The position numbers were made by a program, and so were the translations under genes. From positions 1 through 43,856 of the forward strand of contig CANQFZ010000011.1 in assembly GCA_947600065.1 (NCBI GenBank): a DNA stretch of 43,856 nucleotides. The letters are read 5' to 3'. The stretch is from an uncultured Clostridia bacterium (GTDB taxonomy: Bacteria; Bacillota; Clostridia; Oscillospirales; Ruminococcaceae). Below the pieces are notes generated by a model that was not told where the DNA came from, did no database searches, and saw only the letters and a list, made by a program, of their open reading frames with translations. The stretch's first letter is position 1. Each line of letters starts with the position of its first letter. Positions 22,562 to 32,585 of this stretch are shown here, one piece after another.

Positions 22562-24550
22562 ATGGATGAAAACGAAAATTTGACAGAAGTAAACTATGGT
22601 GCGGACGAGATCAAGGTCTTAAAGGGTCTCGACCCTGTAAGAAAACGTCCGGGAATGTATATAGGTTCTACGGGTGAAAGCGGACTTCATCACCTTGTGT
22701 ATGAAATTGTAGACAACGCCATAGACGAGGCTTTGGCGGGATTTTGTACGGAGATAGATGTTTCTATACTTCCCGATAATGTTATAAGAGTTATAGACAA
22801 CGGGCGCGGCGTTCCTACGGGAATTAACCATTCGGAGGGTATTTCCGCCGCGACGCTTGTTTTTACTGTGCTTCATGCCGGAGGAAAATTCGACAACGAC
22901 GTTTATAAGGTTTCGGGCGGACTTCACGGAGTAGGCGCTTCTGTCGTAAATGCGCTTTCCGAATGGCTGGAAGTTGAAATTCACGATGGAGAGAATATTC
23001 ATTTCCAGCACTTTGACAGAGGTCAATATGACGAGGAAATAAAGATAATCGGACAGACAAACCATACGGGAACGACCGTTACATTTAAGCCTGACGCAGA
23101 AATTTTTCATACAGTGGTTTTCAACTATGACACTCTTCAGGAAAGACTTAGAGAAGAAGCGTTTTTAAACGCGGGATTAAAGATAAAACTGCATGACCTA
23201 AGAGATGAAAATAACTTACAGAACGACGAGTTTTGCTATGAGGGCGGAATTTGCTCGTATATCGAATGGCTCAATAAAAAGCGCGACGCAGAGGTACTTC
23301 ACCCCGACATTATCTATTTAAAAGGCACGGCGAATGATGTTCAGATAGAAGCGGCTTTTCAATATACGACGGATTTCAACAGCGAGGTTTTCCGTTCATT
23401 TGCCAACAATATTCACACGAGCGAGGGCGGTATGCACGAGCTCGGCTTTAAGCGCGCGCTGAATAAGGTAATAAACGACTATACAAAGCAATATAAAGAA
23501 AACGCCGAAAAGAATAAAGTAAAGAAAAAGAACGCGAAAAAGGGCGAAGAAGAAAAGGCGTTTACTCCTATAAGCGGAGAGGCGATTAGAGAAGCTATAA
23601 ACGCCATTATTTCCGTTAAATGTCACGAATGTGAATTTGAGGGGCAGACAAAAGGAAAACTCGGAAATCCCGAAGTTCAGCCCGCGGTCTATAAAGTAAT
23701 AACAGAGCAGCTCACTTATTATTTTGAAGAACACCCCGAGACCGCGCAGATAATAATGAACAAGGCTATTAACTCTCAAGCTGCGCGCGACGCCGCAAAG
23801 CGTGCGATGGAGGCAAAGAGAAAGTCCATTATGGACAGTAACGGTCTGCCGGGGAAACTCGCGGACTGTTCGGACTCCGACCCTACTCACACCGAAATAT
23901 ATATCGTCGAGGGAGATTCGGCGGGAGGTTCTGCAAAAGAGGGCAGAGACAGACGCTTTCAGGCTATACTGTCGCTCTGGGGAAAAATGCTGAATGTCGA
24001 AAAAGCGAGAGCAGATAAGGTATATAACAACGACAAGCTTCTTCCCGTGGTTAAGGCTTTGGGAACGGGAATTGCCGAGGATTTTGATATAACAAAGCTC
24101 CGCTATGGGAGAGTTATAATAATGGCGGATGCCGATGTAGACGGTCTGCATATAAGAACGCTTATGCTGACATTCTTCTTCAGATTTATGCGACCGCTGC
24201 TTGAACACGGACACGTTTATATTGCACAGCCGCCGCTGTTTAAGGTGTCAAAGGGAAAACAGGTGCGCTATGCGTTTTCTGATGATGAGAGAGATAATTA
24301 TATCGCGGAGCTTGGCGGAGGAGAAAAAGGAAAAGTAGACGTTCAGAGATATAAAGGTCTGGGCGAAATGGATCCCTCTCAATTGTGGGAAACGACAATG
24401 AACCCCGAAACAAGGACAATGCTTCGCGTTTCCGTCGAGGATGCGGCAAAAGCGGACGAAATAATGACCATTCTTATGGGCGACAAGGTCGAGCCGCGCA
24501 GACGTTTTATTGAACAGAACGCAAGCCTTGCGGAAGATCTGGATATATAA
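22562..24550 (+). CDS. gyrB: DNA gyrase subunit B
   Basis: A 662-residue ATPase subunit of gyrase, which introduces negative supercoils ahead of the fork. The GHKL ATPase domain shows EIVDNAIDEALAG, VIDNGRGVP and GGLHGVGASVVNALS. The transducer domain follows, then the TOPRIM motifs VEGDSAGGSA (about 449-458) and MADADVDGLHI, and the C-terminal VQRYKGLGEMDPSQLWETTM. A Lys-rich insertion (about residues 315-335, KNKVKKKNAKKGEEE) lies in the transducer. Length is slightly above the usual 640. It has its own promoter; gyrA follows after one intervening small gene. Confidence 0.98.
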   Translation: MDENENLTEVNYGADEIKVLKGLDPVRKRPGMYIGSTGESGLHHLVYEIVDNAIDEALAGFCTEIDVSILPDNVIRVIDNGRGVPTGINHSEGISAATLVFTVLHAGGKFDNDVYKVSGGLHGVGASVVNALSEWLEVEIHDGENIHFQHFDRGQYDEEIKIIGQTNHTGTTVTFKPDAEIFHTVVFNYDTLQERLREEAFLNAGLKIKLHDLRDENNLQNDEFCYEGGICSYIEWLNKKRDAEVLHPDIIYLKGTANDVQIEAAFQYTTDFNSEVFRSFANNIHTSEGGMHELGFKRALNKVINDYTKQYKENAEKNKVKKKNAKKGEEEKAFTPISGEAIREAINAIISVKCHECEFEGQTKGKLGNPEVQPAVYKVITEQLTYYFEEHPETAQIIMNKAINSQAARDAAKRAMEAKRKSIMDSNGLPGKLADCSDSDPTHTEIYIVEGDSAGGSAKEGRDRRFQAILSLWGKMLNVEKARADKVYNNDKLLPVVKALGTGIAEDFDITKLRYGRVIIMADADVDGLHIRTLMLTFFFRFMRPLLEHGHVYIAQPPLFKVSKGKQVRYAFSDDERDNYIAELGGGEKGKVDVQRYKGLGEMDPSQLWETTMNPETRTMLRVSVEDAAKADEIMTILMGDKVEPRRRFIEQNASLAEDLDI

Positions 24551-24706
24551 AATGCCGAATTACTGTATACTGACAACGGGAGTTGATGTTTTATAAATAA
24601 CGGACTTTTACCCGACCTGCAAAAGGAAGAACAGGAGAAAAAGGCGAAAAATCTGCCGATAGTAAGTTTTACTTATGACAATTCTCTTGAAGAAACAGAC
24701 GCAGCT

Positions 24707-25264
24707 ATGAAGATGTTTCAAAAGGAATATTCTTCAAAGCGAGGGATCTTGTTTACTATAGCGTATGCTCTTATAATGGCTGCGGGAATTGTGTTGATCG
24801 TCCTAAATCCGACAAATGTCGTGCTTTATATAGCGGTGGCTTTATGTTTGTTCGGGCTTATTTTTCACCTGACGGCTAAAAAGAGAGTGAGAAAGAGCAT
24901 TATTAAAACGCTCAGTAAGATGAACCCCGAGGATTATTGCTGTACTATCTATAAAAACAGAATTGAAATTGAAACAATAATAAAGCCGAAAGAAGAAGAA
25001 ATTCCCGAAAAAAATGATAATAATGACAATAAAGAAAATTCGGATATACAGGAAGATGAAGTAGAACTTAAAGAGCCTACGCCGATAAAGTCGGTATTTA
25101 AATTCAAGGACGATCCGCTGGATTTTTCGGAGGATAAAATTTCGCTTTATCTTGTTTATAACAGACAGCAGATATATTGCTTTCCTAAACGCTGTCTTTC
25201 GGAAGAAGTTCAGGAAAAAGTGCGCTCGCATCTGAAAAAGATGACGGGAGAGGAGCTTGTATAA
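24707..25264 (+). CDS. YcxB-like membrane protein, 5' end probably frameshifted
   Basis: As read, a 185-residue protein with two membrane helices (about residues 12-28 and 33-50), an acidic low-complexity linker and a C-terminal strand-rich part (KISLYLVYNRQQIYCFPKR) resembling the YcxB-like family. The ATG at 24707 has no good SD. The open frame continues upstream to 24587 without a start, encoding an in-family-looking FTYDNSLEETDAAM segment. An ATG at 24586 with GGGAG before it runs into a stop after four codons; removing one T from the TTTT at 24589-24592 would join it to the long frame and add about 40 residues. Either this is a real frameshift, a sequence error or an unusual start. It lies between gyrB and gyrA. 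Function unknown. Confidence 0.65.
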   Translation: MKMFQKEYSSKRGILFTIAYALIMAAGIVLIVLNPTNVVLYIAVALCLFGLIFHLTAKKRVRKSIIKTLSKMNPEDYCCTIYKNRIEIETIIKPKEEEIPEKNDNNDNKENSDIQEDEVELKEPTPIKSVFKFKDDPLDFSEDKISLYLVYNRQQIYCFPKRCLSEEVQEKVRSHLKKMTGEELV

Positions 25265-25306
25265 ATTTAAGTAAGTAAAAATACTTAGCGGGATATTGGA
25301 GGATAA

Positions 25307-27940
25307 ATGGGAGAAGTAGATTTTAGTCTTGAAAAGCTTCATGATATAGATCTTGAAGAAACAATGAAATATTCGTTTATTGAATATTCAATGGCGGTTA
25401 TAACGTCGAGAGCGCTTCCCGATGTAAGAGACGGCTTTAAACCCGTTCACCGCAGGATAATATACACGATGAACGACGCGGGAAACACCTCGGACAAGCC
25501 CTTTAGAAAATGCGCGTATACCGTCGGAGAGGTTTTGGGTAAGTATCACCCCCACGGCGACGCTTCCGTATATGACGCGCTCGTAAGGCTTGCGCAGACG
25601 TTTTCAATGCGCTATCCGCTTATTGACGGTCACGGAAACTTCGGCTCGATAGACGGCGACCCGCCCGCGGCTTATCGTTATACCGAGGCTCGTTTGTCGA
25701 AGATATCAAACGAGATGGTGTCGGATATAAACAAAAATGTCGTTGATTTCAAGACAAACTACGACGACAAGCTCCTCGAACCTGTCGTTCTTCCCTCGCG
25801 TTTTCCAAATCTTCTCTGCAACGGCTCAAACGGAATAGCCGTAGGTATGGCGACAAATATCCCGCCTCATAATCTGGGGGAAGTTATCGACGCTATACAG
25901 CTTATAATAGAAGACCCCGAGGTTTCTATAGAAGAGCTTATGACCTGCATAAAAGGCCCCGATTTCCCCACAGGCGGCATAATAATGGGCTACAGCGGTA
26001 TAAGAAGCGCATATTATACGGGGCGCGGAAAAATAATCCTCAGAGGTAAAGCGGAAATAGTCGAAGAAGCTTCTCATACGCGCATTATCATAAGCGAAAT
26101 TCCGTATATGGTAAATAAGGCGCGTATGCTCGCAAATATAGGCGAGCTTATACGCGACAAGAGAATAGACGGAATTTCCGTTGTGCGCGACGAATCCGAC
26201 CGCGACGGAATGAGGATAGTTATTGAGCTTAAACGCGACGCAAACGCAGAGGTAGTGCTTAATAAGCTGTATTCTTATACACAGCTTCAGGATACGATCG
26301 GCGTTATTATGTTAGCTCTCGTAAACGGCGAGCCGAAGACACTTACGCTTAAAGAAATGCTCGAGCATTATCTCAACCACCAGATAGACGTTGTTACGAG
26401 AAGGACGAAATACGACCTCGAAAAGGCAAGAGAAAGAGCGCATATCCTCGAAGGATTGATGATAGCAATTGACTTTATTGATGAAGTTATTGCCATTCTC
26501 AGAAGTTCAAAGACCGTACAGGAGGGCAAAGAGCGCCTTATTGAACGCTTTAAGGGCATTGACGTTTCGCAGACGGGAATATTCAGCGAGCACACCTATT
26601 CGCTTTCCGAGGCGCAGGCGGACGCTATTGTTAAAATGACTTTAGGTTCACTTACGGGAATGGAAAAGAGCAAGGTCGAAGACGAGCTTTTACAGAAGCG
26701 CGAGATCATCAAAAGTCTCGAAGAACTGCTTTCGGACGGCTCGAAAATGCGCCACCTTGTCGGAGAAGAACTTGCGGAGATAAAGAAAAAATATTCGGAC
26801 GAGCGCCGTACGGCTATTGAGCCCGTAAGCGGAGAGGTAGATATAGAAGACCTTATCCCCGAAGAAGACGACGTTGTGACATTTACGAACATGGGCTATA
26901 TAAAGCGCCAGCCCGTCGAAGTCTACAATATCCAAAAACGCGGCGGACGCGGAGTTTCGGGAATGAAACAGCGCGACGACGATTTTGTCGACAGTATGTT
27001 CATTTCTTCTACACACGAGAACATTCTCTTTATAACGAACAAGGGAAATATGTTCAGACTGAAATGTTATCAGATACCCGAGGGAAGCCGCCAATCAAGG
27101 GGCATGAACATTGTAAATCTGCTTCAGTTGGCTGATGACGAGAAAGTCGCGGCGATGATGACGACAAAAGACTTTGCGGAGAACAAATACTTTATATGCA
27201 TAACTAAAAACGGACTTGTAAAGAAAACGCGCCTTTCGGAATTTAAGAACATCAGAAAGGGCGGATTGAGGGCGATTGCCTTAAACGAAAACGACGAAAT
27301 TGCGGCGGGATTTTTGACAGAGGGCGACTGCACTGTCATTGTCGCTACGCATAACGGCGCGGCTATACGCTTTGACGAGAAAATCGTCCGCTCTATGGGA
27401 AGAATTGCGCGCGGCGTTAGAGCTATTCGTTTCCGCGGGGACGATTATGTTGTCGGAGCAACAAAGATCTTTGACGAAAGCGCTACTATCCTCACGGTTA
27501 CAGACAGAGGAATGGGAAGAAGATGCGCCGTGACGAGCTATCGCCTGCAGAATAGGGGCGGTCTCGGACTTAAAAACTATCCCGTAAACGACGAAAAAGG
27601 GCACGTTATCGGCATAAAGACATTGGGTCCCGACGACGATGTTATTCTTATAAGCGCAGACGGCGTTATAATCAGAATACGCGCAAACGACTTGAGGGTT
27701 ATGGGAAGAACGGCTTCGGGAGTTCATGTAATGCGACTGGGCGAAAATGACAGACTTGTTACATTCACCCGCACGGCTCATGACGAGGACGAGCAGACCG
27801 AAGAAGTTGAAAAGGCAACGGACGAAGAAGTTGCGGCTTCGCTTGCAGAGGACGCGGCGGAGGTCGTAGAACCCGACGAGCCTGTGCCCGATGATGACGA
27901 AAATTTGGAAGAAGATAACAGCGAAGAACCAAATGAATAA
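25307..27940 (+). CDS. gyrA: DNA gyrase subunit A
   Basis: An 877-residue breakage-reunion subunit. The catalytic tyrosine is Y125 in [10 protein letters not shown]. The quinolone-determining segment reads [10 protein letters not shown] at 81-90, with Ala86 where many gyrases have Ser. The C-terminal six-bladed domain begins near residue 515 and carries the GyrA box [10 protein letters not shown] near 544, which identifies gyrase rather than topoisomerase IV. The last about 55 residues form an acidic tail (Asp/Glu-rich). GGAGG lies just before the ATG. It follows the YcxB-like gene after 42 bp with no clear promoter, so it is probably transcribed from gyrB. Confidence 0.98.
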   Translation: MGEVDFSLEKLHDIDLEETMKYSFIEYSMAVITSRALPDVRDGFKPVHRRIIYTMNDAGNTSDKPFRKCAYTVGEVLGKYHPHGDASVYDALVRLAQTFSMRYPLIDGHGNFGSIDGDPPAAYRYTEARLSKISNEMVSDINKNVVDFKTNYDDKLLEPVVLPSRFPNLLCNGSNGIAVGMATNIPPHNLGEVIDAIQLIIEDPEVSIEELMTCIKGPDFPTGGIIMGYSGIRSAYYTGRGKIILRGKAEIVEEASHTRIIISEIPYMVNKARMLANIGELIRDKRIDGISVVRDESDRDGMRIVIELKRDANAEVVLNKLYSYTQLQDTIGVIMLALVNGEPKTLTLKEMLEHYLNHQIDVVTRRTKYDLEKARERAHILEGLMIAIDFIDEVIAILRSSKTVQEGKERLIERFKGIDVSQTGIFSEHTYSLSEAQADAIVKMTLGSLTGMEKSKVEDELLQKREIIKSLEELLSDGSKMRHLVGEELAEIKKKYSDERRTAIEPVSGEVDIEDLIPEEDDVVTFTNMGYIKRQPVEVYNIQKRGGRGVSGMKQRDDDFVDSMFISSTHENILFITNKGNMFRLKCYQIPEGSRQSRGMNIVNLLQLADDEKVAAMMTTKDFAENKYFICITKNGLVKKTRLSEFKNIRKGGLRAIALNENDEIAAGFLTEGDCTVIVATHNGAAIRFDEKIVRSMGRIARGVRAIRFRGDDYVVGATKIFDESATILTVTDRGMGRRCAVTSYRLQNRGGLGLKNYPVNDEKGHVIGIKTLGPDDDVILISADGVIIRIRANDLRVMGRTASGVHVMRLGENDRLVTFTRTAHDEDEQTEEVEKATDEEVAASLAEDAAEVVEPDEPVPDDDENLEEDNSEEPNE

Positions 27941-27943
27941 GAA

Positions 27944-27980
27944 AATTTTCCCGAGCGACAACGTTCGGGAAAATTGTGTA
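27944..27980 (+). terminator. Terminator-like hairpin after gyrA
   Basis: An 11-bp stem AATTTTCCCGA/TCGGGAAAATT (27944-27954/27965-27975), then a moderately T-rich stretch GTGTAATTGTT. Confidence 0.7.
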
Positions 27981-27982
27981 AT

Positions 27983-27998
27983 TGTTCCACATGGAACA
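27983..27998. promoter_or_regulatory. parS-like site 1
   Basis: TGTTCCACATGGAACA, a 16-bp palindrome apart from its central base pair, one of four related sites. Compare the Bacillus parS TGTTNCACGTGAAACA. It lies four bases before the CAGACTG element. Confidence 0.8.
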
Positions 27999-28002
27999 TT
28001 AA

Positions 28003-28106
28003 CAGACTGTAGATAAAGCCCCATCTACTTCGTCAGCGTAACTGCGGCAGGCACAAAGCCTAGCCGCAGCCACGCTTCCTTGTATCTGGGACTTTCTCTA
28101 CAGTCT
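28003..28106. repeat. CAGACTG-type terminal-inverted-repeat element, copy 2
   Basis: Left end CAGACTGTAGATAAAGCCCC and right end with GGGACTTTCTCTACAGTCT are inverted matches. The interior holds a different hairpin, CTGCGGC with GCCGCAG, around 28041-28069. Relative to copy 1 the ends are conserved and the centre replaced. Confidence 0.75.
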
Positions 28107-28126
28107 ACATTAATTAGGAGTTTATT

Positions 28127-28780
28127 ATGGCTTTTGATTATAAAAAGGAATATAAAGAGTTTTATATGCCCAAAAACAAGCCCGCGCTTATAGAAGTGCC
28201 GAAAATGAACTATATCGCCGTGCGCGGAAAGGGCGACCCTAATGCGGAAAACGGCGAATATAAACAGTCTATAGGGCTTTTATACGGGATAGCTTTTACA
28301 ATAAAAATGAGCAAAATGGGAGACCACAAGATAGACGGCTATTTCGATTATGTCGTGCCGCCGCTCGAAAGCTTTTGGAAACAGGGAAACAGCGGCGAAA
28401 TAGACTATTCGCATAAGGAAGATTTTGAGTTTATTTCATGCATAAGGCTCCCCGATTTTGTGACTGAAGATGAATTTAAGTGGGCTGTAAGTGAAGCTGA
28501 ACGAAAGAAAAAGACCGACTTTTCAAAGGTTAAGTTTTTGACCGTAGAAGAAGGTCTTTGCGTTCAGTGTATGCACATAGGGAGCTATGACGACGAACCG
28601 AAAACGGTTTCGGATATGAAAGAATTTGCGGGGCAGAAAGGGTTTGTTTTTGATATTTCCGACATTCGCCGACACCATGAAATTTACCTTTCAGACCCGA
28701 AAAAAACTGCTCCCGAAAGGCTGAAAACGGTTATAAGAATACCGATCAAACTAACGAGGAATAATAATGTACACTCTTGA
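28127..28780 (+). CDS. GyrI-like small-molecule-binding domain protein
   Basis: A 217-residue stand-alone protein of the GyrI-like/AraC effector-binding fold. Recognisable segments are [11 protein letters not shown] near residue 31, a central [14 protein letters not shown] stretch, and [20 protein letters not shown] followed by [25 protein letters not shown], the typical family end. Such proteins bind, and some hydrolyse, small lipophilic ligands; no DNA-binding domain is present here. TAGGAG precedes the ATG. The mnmG start overlaps its last codons by 14 bp, so the two are cotranscribed. Relevance to tRNA modification is not apparent. Confidence 0.85.
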   Translation: MAFDYKKEYKEFYMPKNKPALIEVPKMNYIAVRGKGDPNAENGEYKQSIGLLYGIAFTIKMSKMGDHKIDGYFDYVVPPLESFWKQGNSGEIDYSHKEDFEFISCIRLPDFVTEDEFKWAVSEAERKKKTDFSKVKFLTVEEGLCVQCMHIGSYDDEPKTVSDMKEFAGQKGFVFDISDIRRHHEIYLSDPKKTAPERLKTVIRIPIKLTRNNNVHS

Positions 28781-30638
28781 AGAATATGACGTTTGCGTTA
28801 TAGGCGCGGGACACGCGGGCTGCGAGGCGGCACTTGCCGCGGCAAGGTTGGGAATGAAAACGGCGGTTTTTACGCTGTCGCTCGACTGTATAGCGAATAT
28901 GCCGTGCAACCCCTGTATAGGCGGCTCGGCGAAAGGGCAGATAGTGTGCGAGATAGACGCGCTCGGCGGAGAAATGGGAAAAGCGGCGGACGCTACGTTT
29001 ATACAGTCGCGGATATTAAACAGGGGAAAAGGTCCTGCCGTTCATAGTCTTAGGGTTCAGAGCGACAGGGTTAAATACCACGGGTATATGAAAAGCGCGC
29101 TCGAACAGACAAAGAACCTGTTTATTAAACAGGGAGAAGTTACGGCAGTAGAAGTTTCCGACGGGAAAATAACGGGCATAAGGACAAAGCTCGGCGCGTT
29201 TTATCCCTGCAAAGCCGCGATAATAACGACAGGTACTTATCTCAACGGAAAAATCCACATAGGCGAGCTTAACTATGCGGCGGGACCTGATAATGTTCTG
29301 CCGTCAACGGAACTTACGGAATGTCTGAAAAAGCTCGGAGTTTCAATGCGGAGGTTTAAGACAGGTACGCCCGCGAGAGTTCACAGGCGGTCGGTTGATT
29401 TTTCGGTAATGGAAAAGCAGAGCGGCGACGAGGAAATTATGCCGTTTTCGTTTGATAATGAAGTAAAAATGGAGAATAAGGCCGACTGTTATGTAACATA
29501 CACAAACGCCGAAACGCATAAGGTAATTCTCGCAAATCTCGACCGTTCGCCGCTTTATTCGGGAGTTATTGAGGGGATAGGTCCGAGATATTGCCCGAGC
29601 ATTGAGGACAAGATAGTAAGATTTAAGGACAAGGAGCGCCATCAGCTTTTTGTCGAGCCTATGGGGCTTGACACTGACGAGTGTTATTTACAGGGAATGT
29701 CAAGCTCTCTGCCCGAAGACGTACAGATAAAGTTTCTGAGGACGATAAAGGGGCTTGAAAATGTTGAGATAATGCGCCCTGCGTATGCTATTGAATATGA
29801 CTGCTGCGACCCGCTGGAGCTTTTGCCGACGCTGGAATTTAAGAACATAAGCGGACTTTACGGCGCGGGGCAGTTCAACTGTACCTCGGGTTATGAAGAA
29901 GCCGCGGCGCAGGGACTTGTCGCGGGGATAAACGCCGCGCTCAAAATTCAAGGCAGAGAGCCGCTTATTCTTGACAGGGCTTCGAGCTATATTGGAACGC
30001 TCATTGACGATTTAGTCACAAAGGGCTGCTCCGAGCCTTACAGAATGATGACCTCAAGGAGCGAATTTCGCTTGCTTTTAAGGCAGGACAACGCTCCCGA
30101 AAGGCTGTTGCCTATAGGTCACGAGGTGGGGCTTGTGTCCGATGAGAGATTTGAACGGTTTAAAAAAGACTGCGAGGCGCTGGAAGCAGAGATTAAAAGG
30201 ATAAAGAGCGTTACTATCCACCCGACGGAGGAAGTAAATAAACTGCTCGAAGAAAAGGGAACTTCTCCTATTACTGCGGGAGTAAAGCTATATGAGCTCT
30301 TAAAGCGTCCGCAGCTTTCGTACAATGACTTTGCGGAAATTGACAAGGACAGACCGAAACTTAAAGTTGCGCTTGTAAACAGGATTGAGACCGAGCTAAA
30401 ATATTCGGGGTATATTAAAATTCAGCAAGAGCAGGTAGAAAAAATGCGGAAGCTGGAAAAGAAACTGCTTCCCGCAGACGTTGATTATAAAACGATTAAA
30501 GGACTAAGACTTGAAGCGCAGGAAAAGCTCAATAAGCACAAACCGTTGAATATCGGTCAGGCGGGGAGAATTTCGGGAGTAAATCCCGCAGATGTTTCGG
30601 TTTTGCTGATTTGGCTCGCGGGGAAAAATAATGGATAG
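28767..30638 (+). CDS. mnmG: tRNA uridine-5-carboxymethylaminomethyl modification enzyme MnmG (GidA)
   Basis: A 623-residue FAD enzyme that, with MnmE, modifies the wobble uridine of certain tRNAs. The FAD-binding start [19 protein letters not shown] (about residues 10-28) is followed by [15 protein letters not shown], the second conserved Cys region [37 protein letters not shown] and the C-terminal helical MnmE-binding domain. Length is normal (about 620-630). It overlaps the GyrI-like gene upstream and rsmG downstream. mnmE, which often precedes mnmG, is not in this window. Confidence 0.97.
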   Translation: MYTLEEYDVCVIGAGHAGCEAALAAARLGMKTAVFTLSLDCIANMPCNPCIGGSAKGQIVCEIDALGGEMGKAADATFIQSRILNRGKGPAVHSLRVQSDRVKYHGYMKSALEQTKNLFIKQGEVTAVEVSDGKITGIRTKLGAFYPCKAAIITTGTYLNGKIHIGELNYAAGPDNVLPSTELTECLKKLGVSMRRFKTGTPARVHRRSVDFSVMEKQSGDEEIMPFSFDNEVKMENKADCYVTYTNAETHKVILANLDRSPLYSGVIEGIGPRYCPSIEDKIVRFKDKERHQLFVEPMGLDTDECYLQGMSSSLPEDVQIKFLRTIKGLENVEIMRPAYAIEYDCCDPLELLPTLEFKNISGLYGAGQFNCTSGYEEAAAQGLVAGINAALKIQGREPLILDRASSYIGTLIDDLVTKGCSEPYRMMTSRSEFRLLLRQDNAPERLLPIGHEVGLVSDERFERFKKDCEALEAEIKRIKSVTIHPTEEVNKLLEEKGTSPITAGVKLYELLKRPQLSYNDFAEIDKDRPKLKVALVNRIETELKYSGYIKIQQEQVEKMRKLEKKLLPADVDYKTIKGLRLEAQEKLNKHKPLNIGQAGRISGVNPADVSVLLIWLAGKNNG

Positions 30639-31329
30639 AATAAAGTTTATTGTTGAGGAATTTTTAAAAGCGGGGATAACGCTTGCTGACGGGCAGGCGG
30701 AGAAGCTCTTAAAGCTTAATGACTTCATGCTCGAGTATAACAAAAACGTAAACCTAACGGCAATAACCGAGTTTTCGGAGGTTGTAGTAAAGCATTTTAT
30801 AGACAGCGTTCTGCCGTTTACAATGCTCAATGTTCCGAAAAATTCGAGCATTATCGACGTTGGCACGGGCGCGGGGTTTCCGTCCCTGCCGCTTGTTATT
30901 TGGAGAAACGACCTGAATGCGGTGCTGGTTGACAGCTTGGAGAAGCGATGCGTGTATCTTGAAAAGGCTTGCAAAGAAGTAGGAGTGAACGCCGAGATAG
31001 TTCACGCAAGAGGTGAAGAATTAGGAAGGATACGCCGCGAGGAATTTGATTTTGCTTGTGCAAGGGCAGTTGCTGCGCTGCCGACCCTTGCAGAATACTG
31101 TATACCTTTTGTAAAGGTCGGGGGTTATTTCATTGCGCTTAAATCAACAAACGAGGATATAAAACCCGCGGAAAAGGCAATAGATGTTCTCGGAGGGAAA
31201 ATTGAAAAAACGGTGGATTATACTCTCACAAACGGCGACGGGCGAAGGCTCGTTATTATAAAAAAAGTTCGGCAGACGCCGACAAAATATCCCCGAAATT
31301 CCGCAAATATAAAGAAAAAGCCGCTGTAA
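30631..31329 (+). CDS. rsmG: 16S rRNA (guanine527-N7) methyltransferase RsmG (GidB)
   Basis: A 232-residue SAM-dependent methyltransferase. The SAM-binding motif is [17 protein letters not shown] (about residues 70-86); NVNLTAI and the [21 protein letters not shown] segment are typical. The C-terminus ends KTPTKYPR-like ([18 protein letters not shown]), the usual family ending. The start overlaps the last codons of mnmG by eight bases. The stop codon lies in the loop of an intrinsic terminator. Confidence 0.96.
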   Translation: MDRIKFIVEEFLKAGITLADGQAEKLLKLNDFMLEYNKNVNLTAITEFSEVVVKHFIDSVLPFTMLNVPKNSSIIDVGTGAGFPSLPLVIWRNDLNAVLVDSLEKRCVYLEKACKEVGVNAEIVHARGEELGRIRREEFDFACARAVAALPTLAEYCIPFVKVGGYFIALKSTNEDIKPAEKAIDVLGGKIEKTVDYTLTNGDGRRLVIIKKVRQTPTKYPRNSANIKKKPL

Positions 31330-31339
31330 TGCGGCTTTT
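31316..31339 (+). terminator. Terminator hairpin overlapping the rsmG stop
   Basis: Perfect 9-bp stem AAAAGCCGC/GCGGCTTTT with loop TGTAAT; the stop codon is in the loop. Confidence 0.8.
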
Positions 31340-31377
31340 GCTGTCGGGAAATGTAAATTTGGCGCGATATTTTCCTG

Positions 31378-31412
31378 TGGAAATTATTTCCCCGATATGC
31401 TAAAATTTTAGC
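31378..31412 (+). promoter_or_regulatory. Extended -10 promoter of noc with palindromes
   Basis: TGGAAA at 31378-31383, 17-bp spacer, TAAAAT at 31401-31406 with TG at 31398-31399. The -10 lies inside a perfect 14-bp palindrome GCTAAAATTTTAGC (31399-31412), and GGAAATTATTTCC (31379-31391) covers the -35 side. Either could be an operator; neither matches parS. Confidence 0.5.
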
Positions 31413-31427
31413 AAAGGAGGAAATATC

Positions 31428-32243
31428 ATGAACGGATTATTTAAACAAAAGGAAAAGAACGCGGGCTATATAGTAATGATAAACATTGGGATTATTGTTC
31501 CGAACAGAAGCCAGCCGCGCAAGGAATTTAACGAAGAAGAATTAAAATCACTTGCCGACAGCATAAAGGAAAACGGAATTTTACAGCCGATCATTGTCCG
31601 AAGAATTGGAACAATGTACGAAATCATCAGCGGAGAAAGGCGGTTTCGCGCAGCTAAACTTGCGGAAATGTACGAAGTTCCTTGTATAATAAAAGAAGTA
31701 GACGAGGAAAAGTCGGCGGTTTTGGCGCTAATTGAAAATATCCAACGAAAAGATCTCAACTATTTTGAAGAAGCGCAGGCAATCGAAAAGTTGGTTAGTA
31801 TTTACGGACTGACGCAGGAGCAGGCAGCTAAAAAGCTCGGAAAAGCTCAGTCTACCATAGCAAATAAACTGCGGTTATTGAGGTTTGGCGAGAACGAACA
31901 GAAGCTGCTTTTGTCGGGGGAATTGTCCGAGCGGCAGGCGAGGGCAATCGTTCGGATAGATGATGAAGCATTAAGGGCAAAAACAATTGAAACAGTCATC
32001 TCAAAAAAATTAGACCTACAGAAAACCGAAGAATATGTAAACGAAATTATCTCGGGCTGCCCCGAAAAGCGCCGCAAGCCGCGGAAAAAGCCTGTTATCA
32101 TTGCTCCGCCGAGACTGTACTTAAACTCACTGAACGCACTTTTAAAACGAATAAAGGACGACAAAATTCCTTGTGAGATGTCCGAGAAAAAGTCAGAAAA
32201 GTATTATGAATATACGATAAAGTTTCCTATAAATATTTGTTGA
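31428..32243 (+). CDS. noc: Noc-type nucleoid occlusion protein (ParB family)
   Basis: A 271-residue ParB-fold protein. The CTPase motifs GERRFRAAK and ENIQRKDLNYFEEA are present, followed by a helix-turn-helix and a C-terminal dimerisation part. At the four positions known to separate Noc from ParB DNA specificity (Caulobacter numbering 173/179/184/201), this protein has Gln, Lys, Arg and Arg, close to the Noc set Q/K/K/R, whereas the ParB downstream has R/S/S/G. A short N-terminal segment MNGLFKQKEK could be the membrane-binding helix typical of Noc. GGAGG lies before the ATG. It follows rsmG, as noc does in Bacillus. It should inhibit division over the chromosome. Confidence 0.85.
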   Translation: MNGLFKQKEKNAGYIVMINIGIIVPNRSQPRKEFNEEELKSLADSIKENGILQPIIVRRIGTMYEIISGERRFRAAKLAEMYEVPCIIKEVDEEKSAVLALIENIQRKDLNYFEEAQAIEKLVSIYGLTQEQAAKKLGKAQSTIANKLRLLRFGENEQKLLLSGELSERQARAIVRIDDEALRAKTIETVISKKLDLQKTEEYVNEIISGCPEKRRKPRKKPVIIAPPRLYLNSLNALLKRIKDDKIPCEMSEKKSEKYYEYTIKFPINIC

Positions 32244-32251
32244 TATAAACG

Positions 32252-32282
32252 GCGCTGTTCTATAATTGAACAGCGCTTTTTT
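32252..32282 (+). terminator. Terminator after noc
   Basis: Perfect 9-bp stem GCGCTGTTC/GAACAGCGC, 7-nt loop, followed by six T. Confidence 0.9.
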
Positions 32283-32298
32283 GCCCTGCTTTCTTAAT

Positions 32299-32314
32299 TG
32301 TTCCATGTGGAACA
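32299..32314. promoter_or_regulatory. parS-like site 2
   Basis: TGTTCCATGTGGAACA, palindromic but for one central pair, in the noc-parA gap. Confidence 0.8.
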
Positions 32315-32348
32315 TATTCCGACACCGAAAAACTTTTCTTGATATAAA

Positions 32349-32364
32349 AGTTCCACGTGGAACA
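32349..32364. promoter_or_regulatory. parS-like site 3
   Basis: AGTTCCACGTGGAACA; the inner 14 bases are a perfect palindrome. Confidence 0.85.
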
Positions 32365-32408
32365 AAAATTGACAGGGAGAATTTAAATTCAACTAAACAG
32401 GACAAAAA

Positions 32409-32424
32409 TGTTCTACGTGGAACA
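32409..32424. promoter_or_regulatory. parS-like site 4
   Basis: TGTTCTACGTGGAACA, one base off the perfect palindrome. Sites 2-4 are spaced 50 and 60 bp, centre to centre. Confidence 0.8.
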
Positions 32425-32526
32425 ATCATTGACAATAAAATATAAACAAATATTCCCGAGGACAACATCTTTATATATAAAATTTTACGAAAATAGAAAA
32501 AAGCCCTTTATTTTTGACAAAAAGTG

Positions 32527-32535
32527 TGATATAAT
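32527..32535 (+). promoter_or_regulatory. Extended -10 promoter for parA
   Basis: TGATATAAT at 32527-32535. A TTGACA at 32514 is only 10 bp away and cannot be its -35; the extended -10 probably suffices. parA begins 50 bp downstream. Confidence 0.55.
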
Positions 32536-32585
32536 TAAAAAGTGATGATATTGCATTAAAGTAATCAAGGAAAAGGGGATATAGA

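Noticed and set aside
31379-31391. GGAAATTATTTCC as a Noc-binding site
   Set aside because: The half-site order is the reverse of the NBS consensus ATTTCCCGGGAAAT, and the centre differs.
32514-32535. TTGACA with TATAAT as a full parA promoter
   Set aside because: The spacer is only 10 bp, too short for sigma-A. The extended -10 alone was kept.
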